64,000 nucleotides of DNA from Setomelanomma holmii (GCA_010015745.1 ML978231.1:8415-72414); one strand, 5' to 3'; counted from the first letter of the stretch, positions 10,414 through 22,483 are shown. The notes: a model not told the origin generated them from the sequence alone. Program-made: numbers and translations.

Positions 10414-10828
10414 TGCATATCCTCATCATCTCAGTAAGACCGTATGAATACCGACCGCCGCGACTGGAAAAAATTTTCGCTCCAGATCCCCCTGTAATTC
10501 TCGGAGAAAGCGATTGAATTGCTATTATTGCGTCCGTGGCTCAATGGTGCACATCTGCTTCGTCCAGATTGAATTGGCCAAGCTGTCTTTTGCACCGATT
10601 GCTGGAGCCTAGCATGCCCAGAGACGATGTTTGATCTTTGCCATGGAGTGGTCGCACTTGGCGATACTGAATTGCATGCTTCTGCGATTGGCGCGATGAG
10701 GTCGAGAGACCCTAGAGGAACGCATGGCGCAAGTTCGTGTATAAGAACCCGGTAAGCTGTCTGCTCAAGGACTCCCTGGGCATACCTACTGATCCCTAGC
10801 ACTCACTGTCATCGAGCTTCGCATCAAC
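10414..10828. other. Upstream region of the MFS pseudogene
   Basis: No supported gene. A 123-codon ORF on the minus strand (10,431-10,802) shows no recognisable domain. No clear TATA box was found. Confidence 0.4.
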
Positions 10829-12749
10829 ATGGCGAAATTCGAACAGGTTGAGCTGAAAGGAGATTACTACAACGAGAATGGGGAACAAGCTGTCCTTCCG
10901 TCACGCGATTGGTCTGTCAAGGTGGAAAGGAAGGCCAAACGCAAGTAAGTTGCAGTCCCAAACGTACTCCATGCCTGATTGACTGAGACGTCTTCAGATT
11001 TGATCTTATCATCATACCTATCCTCACGCTTGGCATCTTCTGCCTGCAGGTATGAAGACCTTCAGGTTGACCAACAGGACCTGGCTGACGCTGAGATCGA
11101 AGCTGGACCGAGGAAACATTGCGAACGCCATAACGGATGACTTCATGGAAGATGTGGGTATCACCCAGGATCAATTCAACGTTGGTCAGCAGATGCTTTC
11201 TCTGGGCATAGTGCTCTTCGAGATACCCGCCAATATGGCCATTTATCGAGTCGGTCCTGGTAAATGGTTGACGCTGCAATTGTTCCTATCGGCACCGTCA
11301 GCACATTTCAAGCGTTCCAGACCAACTACGCCTCTTTCATTGCGACTCGATTCCTACTTGGAATGACTGAATCTGGCTGTACGTAACGCTCAAGTACCAA
11401 GCGCTCATGTGACGCACACTAACTTCAGACTCTCCTTCATAGTCATCCCAGGTGGTCTTTGGACACTTTCAACCTGTAAGCTTGACTTCTTGGACCACAC
11501 CACTCCTAGTTGAGACGCAACTAACGCTGGATGCCAACAATTAGGGTATACTCGATCTGAGACTGCGAAGCGAGTTATGATATTCTACTTCGGTAACCAG
11601 TTTGGGCAAGCCTCAGCGAAGCTCCTCGCCTACGGCATTCTACATATGCGTGGAGTGGGCGGTGAAGCAGGCTGGTTCTGGCTCTTCGTGCTCATGGAAG
11701 GGTTCACGATCATATGTGGCTTTATCTTAGGATTCTTCCTTCCCGACTCGTTCAAGCGACCGTACCCTTCGTTTCTGCCTAAATGGCAGATGTTCGCCGA
11801 CCGCGAGATCCACATTCTGCGCAACCGTGTGTATATTGATGATCCTGCGAAGAGCAGAAAGAAGAAGAGGATCGGCCTGACAGCGTTCAAGAAAGCCTTC
11901 ACCAACTAGCGCATGTGGGCTCATTTCGCCATTACTATGTGTAACAATGGCCCTCAGCGTGCCTTCGATACATACGCCCCATCTCTCGTGCGTGAGTTCG
12001 GATTTGGACAGCTGAGGGCTAATGCGATGGCTGCTGTCGGACTGTTCCTCCAGATCCCAGTGTCAGTCTCGTTCATTTGGTTCTCTGACCACTTCAATCG
12101 ACGTGGTGAGACTGTCATGGCAGGCTTCTCTTGCCATCTTCTGGGCTACATATTCAACCGGATCTTCACGGAAATCAGCAATCGCGATGCCCGTTACTTT
12201 GGCGTCGTCTGGATACAGACCTTTGGCACCTTTTCTCACCCCTTGAATATCACGTGGATGTCGCTCACATGCACCGACTCCGAAGAACGAGCTCTCGCAA
12301 TGGCTCTGTAAGTCACCCGCATAATAAACAATACACCCGATTGGATGCAAAGGCTGACCAATACTAGGGTTATCATGGGAATCAACATTGCAGGAATCTA
12401 CGGAGCACAGATTTTCCGTGCGGACGACAGGCCGCGATATCGCCGTGCCTTCTCGATCGCTTGCGCTATCCTCGCTTTTGGTCTCGTCATTGCGATCGTT
12501 CGTTATATTGATGACAGAACTAGGAAGCGTCGCAAGGCGCGACAACTTGACGAGGCTTCGTCGAGTGAAGGAGAGGTCTCGGCTGCGTTGCCGCCCAGCG
12601 ATATGGTGCCAGCACCGATAGTGGATGGCCGGAAGCCCTCCATCCGAGCCTGTTCGCTGCCATGTTCAGAGTTGCGTATAGCAATAGTCTGTGACGATGG
12701 GCGCAGAAACAATGGATACGCTCTCCGGAAAAAGCTTGATGCCCTGTAG
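10829..12749 (+). pseudogene. MFS transporter, anion:cation symporter (Dal5/allantoate permease-like), broken
   Basis: The product would be a plasma-membrane major facilitator of the ACS type, which takes up organic anions such as allantoate, nicotinate or vitamins; the substrate cannot be inferred. Six exons fit in phase: 10,829-10,944, 10,998-11,049, 11,103-11,378, 11,443-11,475, 11,545-12,307 and 12,368-12,749. Landmarks are LDRGNIANA after TM1, GQQMLSLGIVLFEIPAN, FIATRFLLGMTESG, GNQFGQAS and, in the C-terminal half, ALVIMGINIAGIYGAQIF. Two lesions break it: a one-base loss near 11,289 shifts the frame before GTVSTFQAF, and a TAG at 11,907-11,909 stands where a Trp is likely (FTN-stop-RMW). 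Splice sites are intact, so decay looks recent. It lies next to the RIP-damaged transposon block. Confidence 0.85.
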
Positions 12750-13452
12750 TTTCCCCTACTTACTTATGTCGATTTCCTTTTCCTTTTCCTTTTCCTGCCT
12801 AAGCCTTGCTCTTTCTTCTGCTCTGCTCTTTCTGGTGCGAGTACAAGTATCACTCGTATGGCATGGCCTTTTTGCGGATGCGATGTTTACGACGCAGCAT
12901 ATGACCCTGACTCCGGGGCCAAAATCTGAATTCGTAGTTTTCCGTTTCGCCAGGTCGTCATGCGAGAATTAAGCCGTAATGAGCCCCATCGATGCAGCAA
13001 TCATGTCACGTACCATTCCTGCTTTTGCAAGGACATGATCAAGATTGTTTAGGAAGTTGTAACATGCGAGTCTAACCAAATGCCTACGTGTATCTAGCCA
13101 CAAACTTCTGGGCATTCTAGCATTGTCCTCAGCTTTGAAGGTTCATAGTGGTCTTTCTGTTGGCTGTCCACTTTCTTTTCGGCATAACGACTAGACGCAA
13201 CATTCATTACAACGTCGATCGGTGTCCGATCCTGGAGCAGCAGGTAATCATTTGTCGAGCATGAGTAAACCCGCGTGATACAGCTTTTATGAATGCTATT
13301 ACGCTCCACTTGCGATTGTCCGAGACGACTCCGTAATGATAGAGAATCTGCACGCATACCCCGGGTATCATGTGTCATAGTATCCAAACGCCAGAATGTA
13401 AACCAAAGCGTGTCTCAGCGGCTGGAGATCTTGGGCCATATTTGGGCGAAGC
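12750..13452. other. Convergent intergenic region
   Basis: This lies between the ends of the MFS pseudogene and the CCDC130-like gene. It holds a pyrimidine microsatellite (TTCCTT-type hexamer, about four units, 12,774-12,797). Short ORFs on both strands have no recognisable domain. Confidence 0.5.
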
Positions 13453-14490
13453 TTAATCCGAATCATAAGCCACCAGAACCTCGCTCAGAGCTGCTTTCTT
13501 GTTGACGCCAGCCGTCGAGGTGGCCATTTCGGGTTCATTTTGCCTATCGCGTTTCCTCTTGAGGGCACCAAACGTTGGCTTTGGCTTACTGTTGGAGTCG
13601 CGCGATAGAAATGGATCAATTGCGGCTTTGGTATTGTGCACGAGCGAGTGCTGGAGATTCTGTCGACTTTTCTCAGTTTTGATTTCACCTTTCAGCTTCT
13701 TCTGTCCTGACGCATGTCCGCTCGGTATGTTCTCGGCGAACAACGGCTTCCAATTCGATCGGCCTGTAGTCCGGTCGTCTGCTTCGATGCTGCCAAACTC
13801 GACAATACTTGCGTGCATGCGGTCAGCTTCTGTCTCGTCCGCGATGTCGATAACAAGACCGAACTGTTCCTGTATCCTCTCCTTCCTTCGATCTTCTTGC
13901 TCCCGTACCTTCCTTCCCACCCTAAACCCACCTCTCAGCCGTGCGTTCACTTCGTATGGGTCCTTCCAGACCTCGCTCTTTTCGTACAACTCCTCCACCC
14001 GCTCCCTGTTCTTTTTGTCGGTACCCTTGTCTTCAATCCTGCCCTCTAGATTTGCGAAGGCATCATTTCTCCGACGCTCCTTGTCTTCTTCTGTCAGAAA
14101 CTTCAGATCTCCATCGGCTTCCGCTCCCTTTTCCTCGGGCCCGTAGTCTCGCTTTTTTGCACCTTCGACAACGACATATTCGGCATTCTTTGGGTCAGTT
14201 CGTATCTCCCACCACCCACCACAAGCACTATGTTTCATACGGAAACTCCATATTGGCGTGCTGTAGTATTTGCCCACATTTTTTTTCTCGGCGTTGAAGC
14301 GCACACCTTGCCCGACGATGGCTTGCGGGGTGCAGTGCTCGCACCATACAGCGAAGGGAAGCTCAAAGCGGACTGTGAGGATGCCCTGTGAGCTTTTGCT
14401 GGCGCGCTTGCCAAGTGGATGCGATGTGTTGAAAGTTGGTGGATTGGATGCGTCTGGCGGGTAATACCGCCCCATATTGTAGCCCTGCAT
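13453..14490 (-). CDS. saf4: CWC16/CCDC130-family splicing factor
   Basis: This is a nuclear spliceosome-associated protein of the CWC16 (Yju2/CCDC94/CCDC130) family, which acts around the catalytic steps of pre-mRNA splicing. It is a single exon of 345 residues. It starts MQGYNMGRYYPPD, the N-terminus typical of the CCDC130 branch rather than Yju2. The conserved N-terminal domain (about 1-130) has ILTVRFELPFAVWCEHC, a GVRFNAEKKNVGKYYSTPIWSF core and KHSACGGWWEIRTDPKNAEYVV, with Cys residues that would bind zinc. The rest is charged (about 130-260) and ends in a basic, low-complexity tail. The symbol follows fission yeast usage for the CCDC130 branch and should be checked. It ends towards the MFS pseudogene. 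Confidence 0.9.
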   Translation of the reverse strand: MQGYNMGRYYPPDASNPPTFNTSHPLGKRASKSSQGILTVRFELPFAVWCEHCTPQAIVGQGVRFNAEKKNVGKYYSTPIWSFRMKHSACGGWWEIRTDPKNAEYVVVEGAKKRDYGPEEKGAEADGDLKFLTEEDKERRRNDAFANLEGRIEDKGTDKKNRERVEELYEKSEVWKDPYEVNARLRGGFRVGRKVREQEDRRKERIQEQFGLVIDIADETEADRMHASIVEFGSIEADDRTTGRSNWKPLFAENIPSGHASGQKKLKGEIKTEKSRQNLQHSLVHNTKAAIDPFLSRDSNSKPKPTFGALKRKRDRQNEPEMATSTAGVNKKAALSEVLVAYDSD

Positions 14491-15230
14491 CTTGAACAGG
14501 AGAGTTACGGCTCTAGTGCGACGTGCGCAACAATTATTGGAGTTGAGGAAGAAAGGAGGAACTGGTGTTCGCGACTGTTGTCAATGGAAGCGGGAGTGGC
14601 TGGACCCTGCGTCGATCACGTGCTGTATCAGACACGGCCCTAGGTAGCAGCGAAGTGATCCATCGAATCCTGATAGCCGTGCCGCAGGTGGTAACCACCG
14701 GAGCGCCGCCCTCGAATCTTGACTTCCGAGACATCAATGGCTGTCTTTTCTGAAGAATGTTACGGCTTCAATTCTGTACGAAGCAGACATATGACGTCAT
14801 ATCAGGCATCTTCGCTTTTCGTCGATTCAGCCTTTGGTAAACGACACGCTGCTAGGAGTGCGTGTTGCAGCTGTAGGTGGCAAAATAGCAGGTCAGTCTC
14901 CAGTGAGCTGCTCAATTCATACTTTCTACCGAGTGAGGAAGGTCATTTAAGGTTGCTGTAGATTGCGGCACTAAAATGCTTGTCTCACTGTTGTTCTGGG
15001 TGCAGCCGAGTCCGAGACTAGACCTCTCAGGATGGAACACACATGACAGCATTTTTGCAAGTGGAGTCAAACGAATAGACCTTCTGCTCTGTATGCAGCC
15101 AAACACGTGTTATTTTGAATGTATAGCGAGGTATTTCCCGCAACTACCAACTAGAAAGCAAGTACCTCCTGCTCGCAATGCCATCAAGTATGTCGTCCGT
15201 AGTCTATTCGATGAAACCTCGATGAGAGAT
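14491..15230. other. Intergenic region, CCDC130 promoter and eRF3 3' side
   Basis: No gene is seen in these 740 bp. It would include the promoter of the minus-strand CCDC130-like gene and the 3' UTR of eRF3. Short ORFs are unsupported. Confidence 0.5.
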
Positions 15231-17466
15231 TTAAGCGGTGTCCGTGATCAGTTTCGTGATCTTGCCAATGGCAATAGTTTGACCTTGGTCCCTGCACAAT
15301 TTTGTCAGCCTGTGCACCACAGCCCAGTGTTAACATAGGAAGGCTTACCGAAGTGTGAAGCGGCCAAGCTGCGGATAATCTTCGAATCGCTCAACGCATA
15401 TAGATCCTGCAGTTCCGGTGACCTCCAACCGTGCGATAATGCTCATTCCCCTGGTTGCGAAGCCTGGTGCCTTCTTGCTCTTACGCCCTGTACCTTTTTC
15501 AAGCTTGTGGAGCAAGGCAGAGATTGTGACTTCCTCTTGAGCTGAGTGGACGTGGAGGACGCAGTTGAAGCCAGCTGTCATAATGGACTTCAAATCGAGA
15601 AGGACGACTTGTGCCTCGAACTGCGAAACACAATGTACCGGTCGTTTCGGGGAACAAAGCACGTATCCAGGAAGAATATCTTCTTCTTCTACGCCTCGCA
15701 ATCGGATGCGCACTTGGTCACCACACGTTGCTGCTGGGATCTCGTCTTCTTGCTCTCCATAAAGTGCAGAGATCGAGATGAGGTTGCGATGCGGCATCAT
15801 GAGGTACTTGTTCTCTTTCTTGATGATACCTGAACTGATTAGCAACGAGCAAGGGTTTTGGATTTACGAACTCACCAGATTCAATCTTGCCCTCGATCAT
15901 CGTTCCCATGTCCTTGTATTTGGCGGCGATTGGCATCATGAATGGCGCGTTCAGTTTGCGTTCGAGAGCCTGCATGCCATCGAGGTATTCCAGAAGTGAT
16001 GGGCCGCCATACCAGGGCGCTGTCTCTTTCGGGACTCGGTCTTTGATACCAGTAAACGTCTGCGCGCTGACTGGCATCATGGCGATATCTGTCTTTGGGT
16101 TGTACCCGACGCCCTTCAAGAACTGTACTAGCTTGGTGGTGCATTCCTTGTATCGCTGTTCTGACCATTCCACCGTAGGATCATCCATCTTGTTTACAAC
16201 GATGACGAGCTTGTTAACACCTTGCGTTTTTGCTAACATGGCGTGCTCACGAGTCTGACCACCCTTCTCGAAACCGGTCTCGTATTCACCCTTACGAGCA
16301 GAGATGACGAGAATGCCAACATCTGCCTGGGATGCTCCACCGATCATGTTGGGAACATATGTCTTGTGACCAGGCGCATCAAGAATGGAGTAGCGTCGCT
16401 TTTCTGTCTCGAAGAATCCTCTGCCCACTTCGATGGTCTTGCCCTGCGCACGCTCTTCCTTGTTCAAGTCGAGCGCCCATGAGATATACCACGTTTCTCG
16501 ACCGGCATCCTTTGCTTCTCGCTTGTACTTGTCCAGTGTCCGCTCGTCCACCATGCCAGTGCTGATCAGGATGCTGCCACCCAGTGTTGATTTGCCTGCA
16601 TCAACGTGACCCAAGAAGATGATGTTCACGTGCTCCTTTCCATAGATCTCCGCCAGTGTCGCCTCATCAACATCTTCCAACTCCTTCTCCACGTCGACCG
16701 CCTTAACCACTGGCTTGTCCGACCGCGAAGGACTGTTTCGGCCCGAAGAGGGTGTCGGTGAGGTCCTGCCTGAAGCAGCTGTGGCAGATGTAGTGGGTTC
16801 TCCAGTCTTCTCGATGGCTTTGGCGGCTGCCACCTTTGCTCCAGCCTCTGGCGCATCTTTGTCCACACTCTCTTTTGCCACTGAGGGAGCAGCGAGAGTT
16901 CCCAGTGAGAGAACCTTGGTGCCCCCAGTTTTCTCAGCCTTGGGTGCTGTCGTGTCCCCACCTATCGACAGAACCTTGGCCCTAGGTGCGCTATCGCCAC
17001 CAATTGATAGCACTTTGGCTTTGGGCGCCTCTTTCTTTGGATCCGCTGCGGCTGGCGCACTCTCCGCGGCTGTCTGGTCAGCTTCCCCACGCTTCGCAAT
17101 TTTCACCGGGGCCTGGCGTTGCTGCGGCTGCTGACCAGATTGCTGGTAGTTGTACTGGTTGCCATAGCCCTGCTGGCCATAGTTTGGGTAGCCCTGCTGC
17201 GGCTGCTGCTGCCCGTATTGTGGGTAGCCCTGTGGGTAGCTATATGACTGTTGTCCGTAGCCCTGGCCGTATTGCCCATACTGCGGATATTGCCCGTATG
17301 CCTGGTTGTATCCTCCTCCGTATGCTTGTCCAGGGACGAAGGACTGTGCGCCAGGTGTGAAGGATGCAGCGCCAGGCTGGAAGCTCCCTGCGTTGGGATT
17401 GTTTAAGTTGAGACCCTGTGCTTGCTGTGAGAGGCGCTCCTCTTCGTCCTCCCAGTTTTCGGCCAT
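15231..17466 (-). CDS. SUP35: Translation termination factor eRF3 (Sup35), GTPase
   Basis: eRF3 binds eRF1 and uses GTP hydrolysis to drive peptide release at stop codons in the cytosol. Three exons (17,466-15,876; 15,829-15,349; 15,291-15,231) give 710 residues. The N-terminal part starts MAENWEDEEERL, then has repeated F-x-P/G units (residues about 21-46) like the PABP-binding PAM2 motif, then a Gln/Tyr/Gly/Asn-rich stretch (about 47-118) like the yeast Sup35 prion domain. A middle Ala/Lys-rich part carries three KVLS(I/L)G repeats. The GTPase domain has GHVDAGKST, DAPGHKTYVPNM and NKMD. The C-terminal EF-Tu-like barrels end RFTLRDQGQTIAIGKITKLI, split by the last intron. It is divergent from YRB30, with a TATATAG at about 17,578. 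Confidence 0.97.
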
Positions 17467-17922
17467 GGTGCGGGGAATTTGTGTGGTGAAGTGCGTGGAT
17501 CGTGTGTTTTTAATGTCTGTCCACGTGTAAACAAGTGTGGGGTCGAGAGAAGTGCGTCTAAGGAGCGGCTCGGACGTCTATATAGGCGGCCAGTGGGGAG
17601 CGATGCTGGCAAAAAGAAGTGAGAAATGTGCGCCTGGTCGCCGCTGCCACCCAAGTTTTCGCGGGGTCGTCGCTGCCCGCTGTGGCGCGGGGCTGACTCA
17701 AATCAATGCCTCTCACTGCCTAACGGACCCACAAGCCACACCATAACAACCAAGCAAACACGAGGACCATCAACGCGACATTCGGTGCACGCTCAACTTT
17801 GAGCAACTACACAATCAGCCAGAGTCATGTTCGGATGCATAATTCTTGCACGTGCGCTTCTACACCTCCCTTGATAACATCAACCATTCATCCTCGAAAT
17901 TGGAATAGACTGCTCAGGCATC
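17467..17922. promoter_or_regulatory. Divergent upstream region, eRF3 and YRB30
   Basis: These 456 bp separate two divergent starts. A TCTATATAGG sequence lies about 110 bp upstream of the eRF3 ATG and could be a TATA element for that gene. Nothing distinctive was seen on the YRB30 side. Confidence 0.4.
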
Positions 17923-20360
17923 ATGGAGGTCCTTCTAGCAAAGGTATGACTCTGGATGACAGCGACTTCAGTCACACGTCTGTGCCTGACTCTGACGTTG
18001 ACGCGAAACTCGGATGCTGACAATCCAAGCAGGTGACCCAGCAAGCTATGAGCTATGCCATCCGTAGCGGAATCGCGATAACCAGCTCGTATGCTCTAAA
18101 GCAATGTGGCCGATTGATGAAGGTGGGTTGCAGCTCAAGTCTGGATCGAACACATTCACTGATGAAACACAGACTGTTGACGGCCGCGACAAAGAGAAAC
18201 TGGCTTCTCTGCAACTTCGGCTCGATTCCAAAATCAAGGTGAGCACCTTCCGCAATCGTGATTGAAGTGAACTAATCAGAGTAGATCATCTCGCCAGCAA
18301 TCGATATGATTGAGCTTATTGCTGCTCGTGGAAACACGTCTCTGGAGTCGGCTGTGTCGCTCACGAAATCACTTCGATGGGACATCCAAAATCTTGGGAG
18401 TCGCGTGGAGAAAGCAGTAGGAGAGGAACAGCTCTCACGAAGAGGTAGCTCAAACGCCAAGGCACGAGAGGAGAACGATGTTGAACTCAAGATCATCATC
18501 GCCGAGATGCAGAAGCTCCTAGCTCGCATTGAGGATGCCGTGCCTCTGATCAACCTCGCAATAACCACCTCTGGGGTCAGCCTCAACACAACTCTCCCGG
18601 CTACAGTTTCGCCATCCCGACTGCTACAATCCAGCACATTTCTCACTGCTGGAGATATGCAATACTGCTCTTCAAGGCCTCGCGCCCAGCAAATCGGACC
18701 AACATTCACGCTTTCTGTGTACATGCTGTTTGCTGGTCACACAAACCGACCGCATGAAGAGGGCCTCCGCGAGACCACATGGAAAGAAGTCATGCATAAA
18801 GCTCGCGTTACGCTTCTAAGAGTGCCTTTGGATAATGTTTATGACTTCCCAGCTCCTTTCGGATCAGGCTCACAACGAGCTACGGAAGCCAACCACCAGC
18901 ACATCCCCTCAGACAACAAGTTACAAGAGTTCGCATATCAACTTTTTGTTGTAGAAGACTTTGACGACGGCCGTGTTCATACTTTCGAGGACGGCGATCC
19001 ACAGCCCGAGCCGTACGATAGTGTCGAGCAAGCTGGTGTTCGTGAGATCATTCCCATCCACGAGATTTCCAAGATTTTCTACGCGGATACAGGTAAAATC
19101 CTCAACATAGGTAGTGGTCCTGAGAGCAACAATCCCATCTTACTACTGAAGCGCGACGTCAATGCTGCACCTCCACGTCGCCTGATGGAGCAGCAACCTT
19201 TGCAAACCGGATACGACTCGGATGACTCCCATACTGTAGGGGACGATGACATCGACGACGAGCAAACCGAGCTGGAGGCTCAACTGCGTCGCGAGTCTAC
19301 CGTCAACATGGCCGAGGAGCCGGAAACCGTGGCTGAGCAATCGTTTCCCTGGCGGCTGTCGCCGACGCTGGATCTCGAATGGATGGCGTTCGAAGTTTAC
19401 ACTGAAGACTTTTCTACGGACTCCGAGCTAGACGAGACAGATGAATGGGAGCCCGAGAGCTCATCGTCAGCATCACAGCGTGATACTGGTCCTCACTCCG
19501 GCTCCGAATCACCAGGCTCATTCTCTAATCTGTCAAAACTGCGTCTACGCCCTTCAACCCCGTCGTTCTCACCACCTCCATCTCAGAACACGCAGCTAAT
19601 ACCCTCCCCTCAAAAGGCTTCTGAACCTATACCTCGCTGTTCCCCTCAGCCACCAACGACCTTACCACCTATCAAGACGTCCCTGTCTCTCCTTGAGATG
19701 CTGATACGGCTTACCGCGCTACAGCAATTTCAGCAATCCTCACACCTTGCCATCCCAGACGAATTTCTCAACTTCTTCCTCTCTGATAGCAGCACCGTGG
19801 GTGCTGGTCAAGATGCTGATTTCCGCCGCCAGGTACGGCGTGAAGCGCGCATGAGAGTTGGCTTTGATCCCTACGACGAGAGCCCAATCAAGCGACGCGG
19901 CGAAGAATACCTGGAGCACGAATTTCACGATAGCCATGATGGATATCAGCCAGGATCTCTTCAAGGAGGAACACCTTACAACTACGACGGCTATCCTAGT
20001 GGCCGAGCGTCCACTGTTTACTCGCGATCACGGTCCAGCACGCCACTGCAACCGTCGAATTCGCCATCACTTCCGAACACCAGACCAATCACTGGTAGGG
20101 CTTCGACTTCATCGATCGACGTGATACAACATGGTCGGCCTTCGCTTGATAATATGCCGTCCCCTAGTCCGCTGTTACGACGGGCGACTACACAGCCATC
20201 TCAGCTGCGTAGCTTGAAGCAACCCAGCTTTCGTGACCCACCTACCACTACGCCCACCTCGGGCTCACCTAGCCATGAACGGGCAGGAACACAGGCCCAA
20301 GCATTTCGAGGAAGTGTAGCACCAGATACGCCACCAAGCAGCACAGGAAAACAGGTCTAG
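17923..20360 (+). CDS. YRB30: RanGTP-binding protein, Yrb30 family
   Basis: Yrb30-type proteins are fungus-specific factors that bind RanGTP and inhibit RanGAP-stimulated hydrolysis. The gene has four exons (17,923-17,943; 18,033-18,122; 18,173-18,238; 18,285-20,360), all phase 0, giving 750 residues. The conserved N-terminal half reads VTQQAMSYAIRSGIAITSSY, then ISPAIDMIELIAARGN and TLPATVSPSRLLQSSTFLTAGD, which I associate with this family from memory. The C-terminal half is a long Ser/Pro-rich, probably disordered region with an acidic stretch (DDSHTVGDDDIDDE). Yeast Yrb30 is shorter, about 440 residues. The 7-codon first exon is supported only by phase and splice sites. It converges on the BSD-domain gene. 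Confidence 0.78.
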
Positions 20361-20672
20361 ATGACCATTTTTCCTTTCAGATCCAGCTCGACGAAGCGAG
20401 CATACTGACATGTGTTATTCCAGATATTCCACATTGCGATGGTGTTGCTGGGGTTGTCGTCTGTTCAAAGATACCATTTCGCAAGTTTGTGCACAAGCCT
20501 CTTAGAAACCATGTAGAGAATAGTTGACTGTGGTATAAGCGCGAATCCAATGCCATCCACTCGATCAGGAACTTCAGCGTAGCTCCATACTAGCAAAACT
20601 AACGCCTTTGCTCCTTCATAGCCACGTGTGCACCTTATGAACAATCCAAGACCTCTTGCGTGAACAGCATAT
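20361..20672. other. Convergent 3' region, YRB30 and BSD gene
   Basis: This is 312 bp between two stop codons and probably holds both 3' UTRs. No other feature seen. Confidence 0.5.
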
Positions 20673-22071
20673 CTACTCCCAGTCCTCTTCATCGCTCTCC
20701 TCCGCCACAGCCTGCTTCTTATCTTGCTGTGGGCTACCATGGGCACGACTCGGCGCGCGACTTGTAGCACCACTTACAAGGTCATAACTCGCGTCGCTGT
20801 CTGCCACGCTCTTTTCGTCATTCGATCTACGTGGCTGCGCCGGCTTGACATGGTCAGCAACGGCAGGTTGAGGAGTATCGTCTGTGGTAGGTTTTAGGGT
20901 CTTCACAGAAGCAGCTAGGTTCGTGGCAGATTTATTAGAGGGTTGCTCGGAAGCCGATGCAGCAGAGGATGATTCGTCATCGGAGTCTTCGTCCCAGGCT
21001 ACTTCTTCCTCGTCGGCTGGTGTAGATGCTGTGGTGCTTTAGCGAAATTCATCGAGAACGATGGGTAAGGAAGAATTTACTGACCCTTCAGCATGTCTCG
21101 TCTTCGCTGCTCTTCACTCTCGATCACGTGTCTTAGAAAGTAATACCGCTCCCAGAAGGTTGCATACTCCACCCTCTCAGGGACACACTTCTCCATGGCT
21201 ATCCTCAGCTCAGCGTGCTTGTCGAGATCTTTTGCGATGGCATCGGTCCTTTTCTCCACATCGAAGTCTTTCCTCCAATTGTCCCACTCTGGACTAACGG
21301 GGTCTTTGAGGAATGAATCGAGACTCGAATGGATGACATGTAATTGAGCGTCGAAGCGCGTGGCATGGACAACTTTCTTGCCGCTGCTGTCTTTCGACTC
21401 GAACAGCACGGTACCATTCTTTTCATCCTCGGAACCAGATTCCGGTGGAGCAATCGACACGGCGTCGGCAAGGAAGTTGCGGATGTTGGTGCCAAACTTG
21501 AGCAGCGCCTCGTCAGCTGCGTCCTCGGCCTTTTCGATCTCCTTCAGCCGCTTGGTCGCCTCGGATCGAAAGCGTGAAAGAACGCTCCCGGCTTCTTTGA
21601 CGATATCTGCGGGCAGCGAGTCAGGGCGGTCGGGATGCGCTTCTGGATCCTGCTTTGTTTTCTCAGCGGTGCCATCTCGGTCGGCGGAGTCGCTTGGTGA
21701 TGTCGAAGACTCGCCAGCCTGTATGGAGAGGCTGCGCGCGTGGCCTATGAGGGAGGAGACGCCGGCGGTTGCGTTCTTGCTCGTTGTAGCGTATTGTTTG
21801 CTTGCGCTATCGTAGTATTGCTCGCCCTGCGCTACAGTCAAAAGGGATCCATATGTCCTTTGTATCGCTGCCGAACCTGCTTCTTCACAGTTCCAAAGAA
21901 TCCTCCCAACCGTGCGGCCCAGGGACTGCTTGATATCGCTTTGTAGGCATCTTGAATCTCAGCATTGAAATTGTTGGCCGTCTCCTGGTGAGTGCTGTCG
22001 CCACCCGTCTGCGGCTTGGTAGGGTCTTGAGGGTAGCTTTCTTCCTGTATGTGATCGTACGCCGAGTCCAT
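20673..22071 (-). CDS. BSD-domain protein
   Basis: Three exons (22,071-21,877; 21,826-21,085; 21,028-20,673) encode 430 residues. The N-terminus has PWAARLGGFFGTVKKQ and a GEQYYDSASKQYATTSKNA amphipathic segment. The BSD domain near residues 190-260 carries the WDNWRKDFDVEKR and ATFWERYYFLRHVIE hallmarks; BSD domains occur in TFIIH p62 and synapse-associated proteins. The acidic C-terminus ends SDEEDWE after DLVSGATSRAPS, typical of fungal members. The exact role is not known; the family is usually annotated only by domain. The first intron boundary was set by continuity of KKQ with GEQYY and the second by phase, using the second of two possible acceptors. Confidence 0.88.
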
Positions 22072-22483
22072 GTTGGCTGCTTCAGACGAAGGTTCAGAGC
22101 TTGTAGAGGCTTGACATCTGGTGAGCTGCAGCTGAGCGGGGATAGCGCACGTTCCTCCGGGGCCGCCGCAAGCAGGGTGCGCTAGCGTGCCAGGGTCTTC
22201 GCGAGGTGCTGATGCACAGGGATACTACACGGAGCAATGGTGGAAATATTGAATTCCAAAGGTTTGTCTGATGAGGCTGCCTACACTGGAAATCCCATGC
22301 TGGCTCGGACCCTAAATGCTGCCTCATATCCACCTCTCGTCTTGACCTGCCGGCGCAGCTGTCATCACACTGGTCTTGCATGGACATCACAAGCAGTCCA
22401 TCACCAAACGTGATCTTGTGCGCGGCACCTTCTTTGCAGGCGGCCATGTTCACTTTTGTTCCGTCAGTCCCTTTGCCTGTATT
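22072..22483. other. Spacer between TSR2 and the BSD gene
   Basis: These 412 bp lie between two minus-strand genes and should contain the BSD-gene promoter and TSR2 3' UTR. No clear element recognised. Confidence 0.45.

Noticed and set aside
12063..12545. 160-codon minus-strand ORF
   Set aside because: It is antisense to the MFS exons and spans their intron.
13499..14146. 215-codon plus-strand ORF
   Set aside because: It is antisense to the CCDC130-like gene and has no domain.
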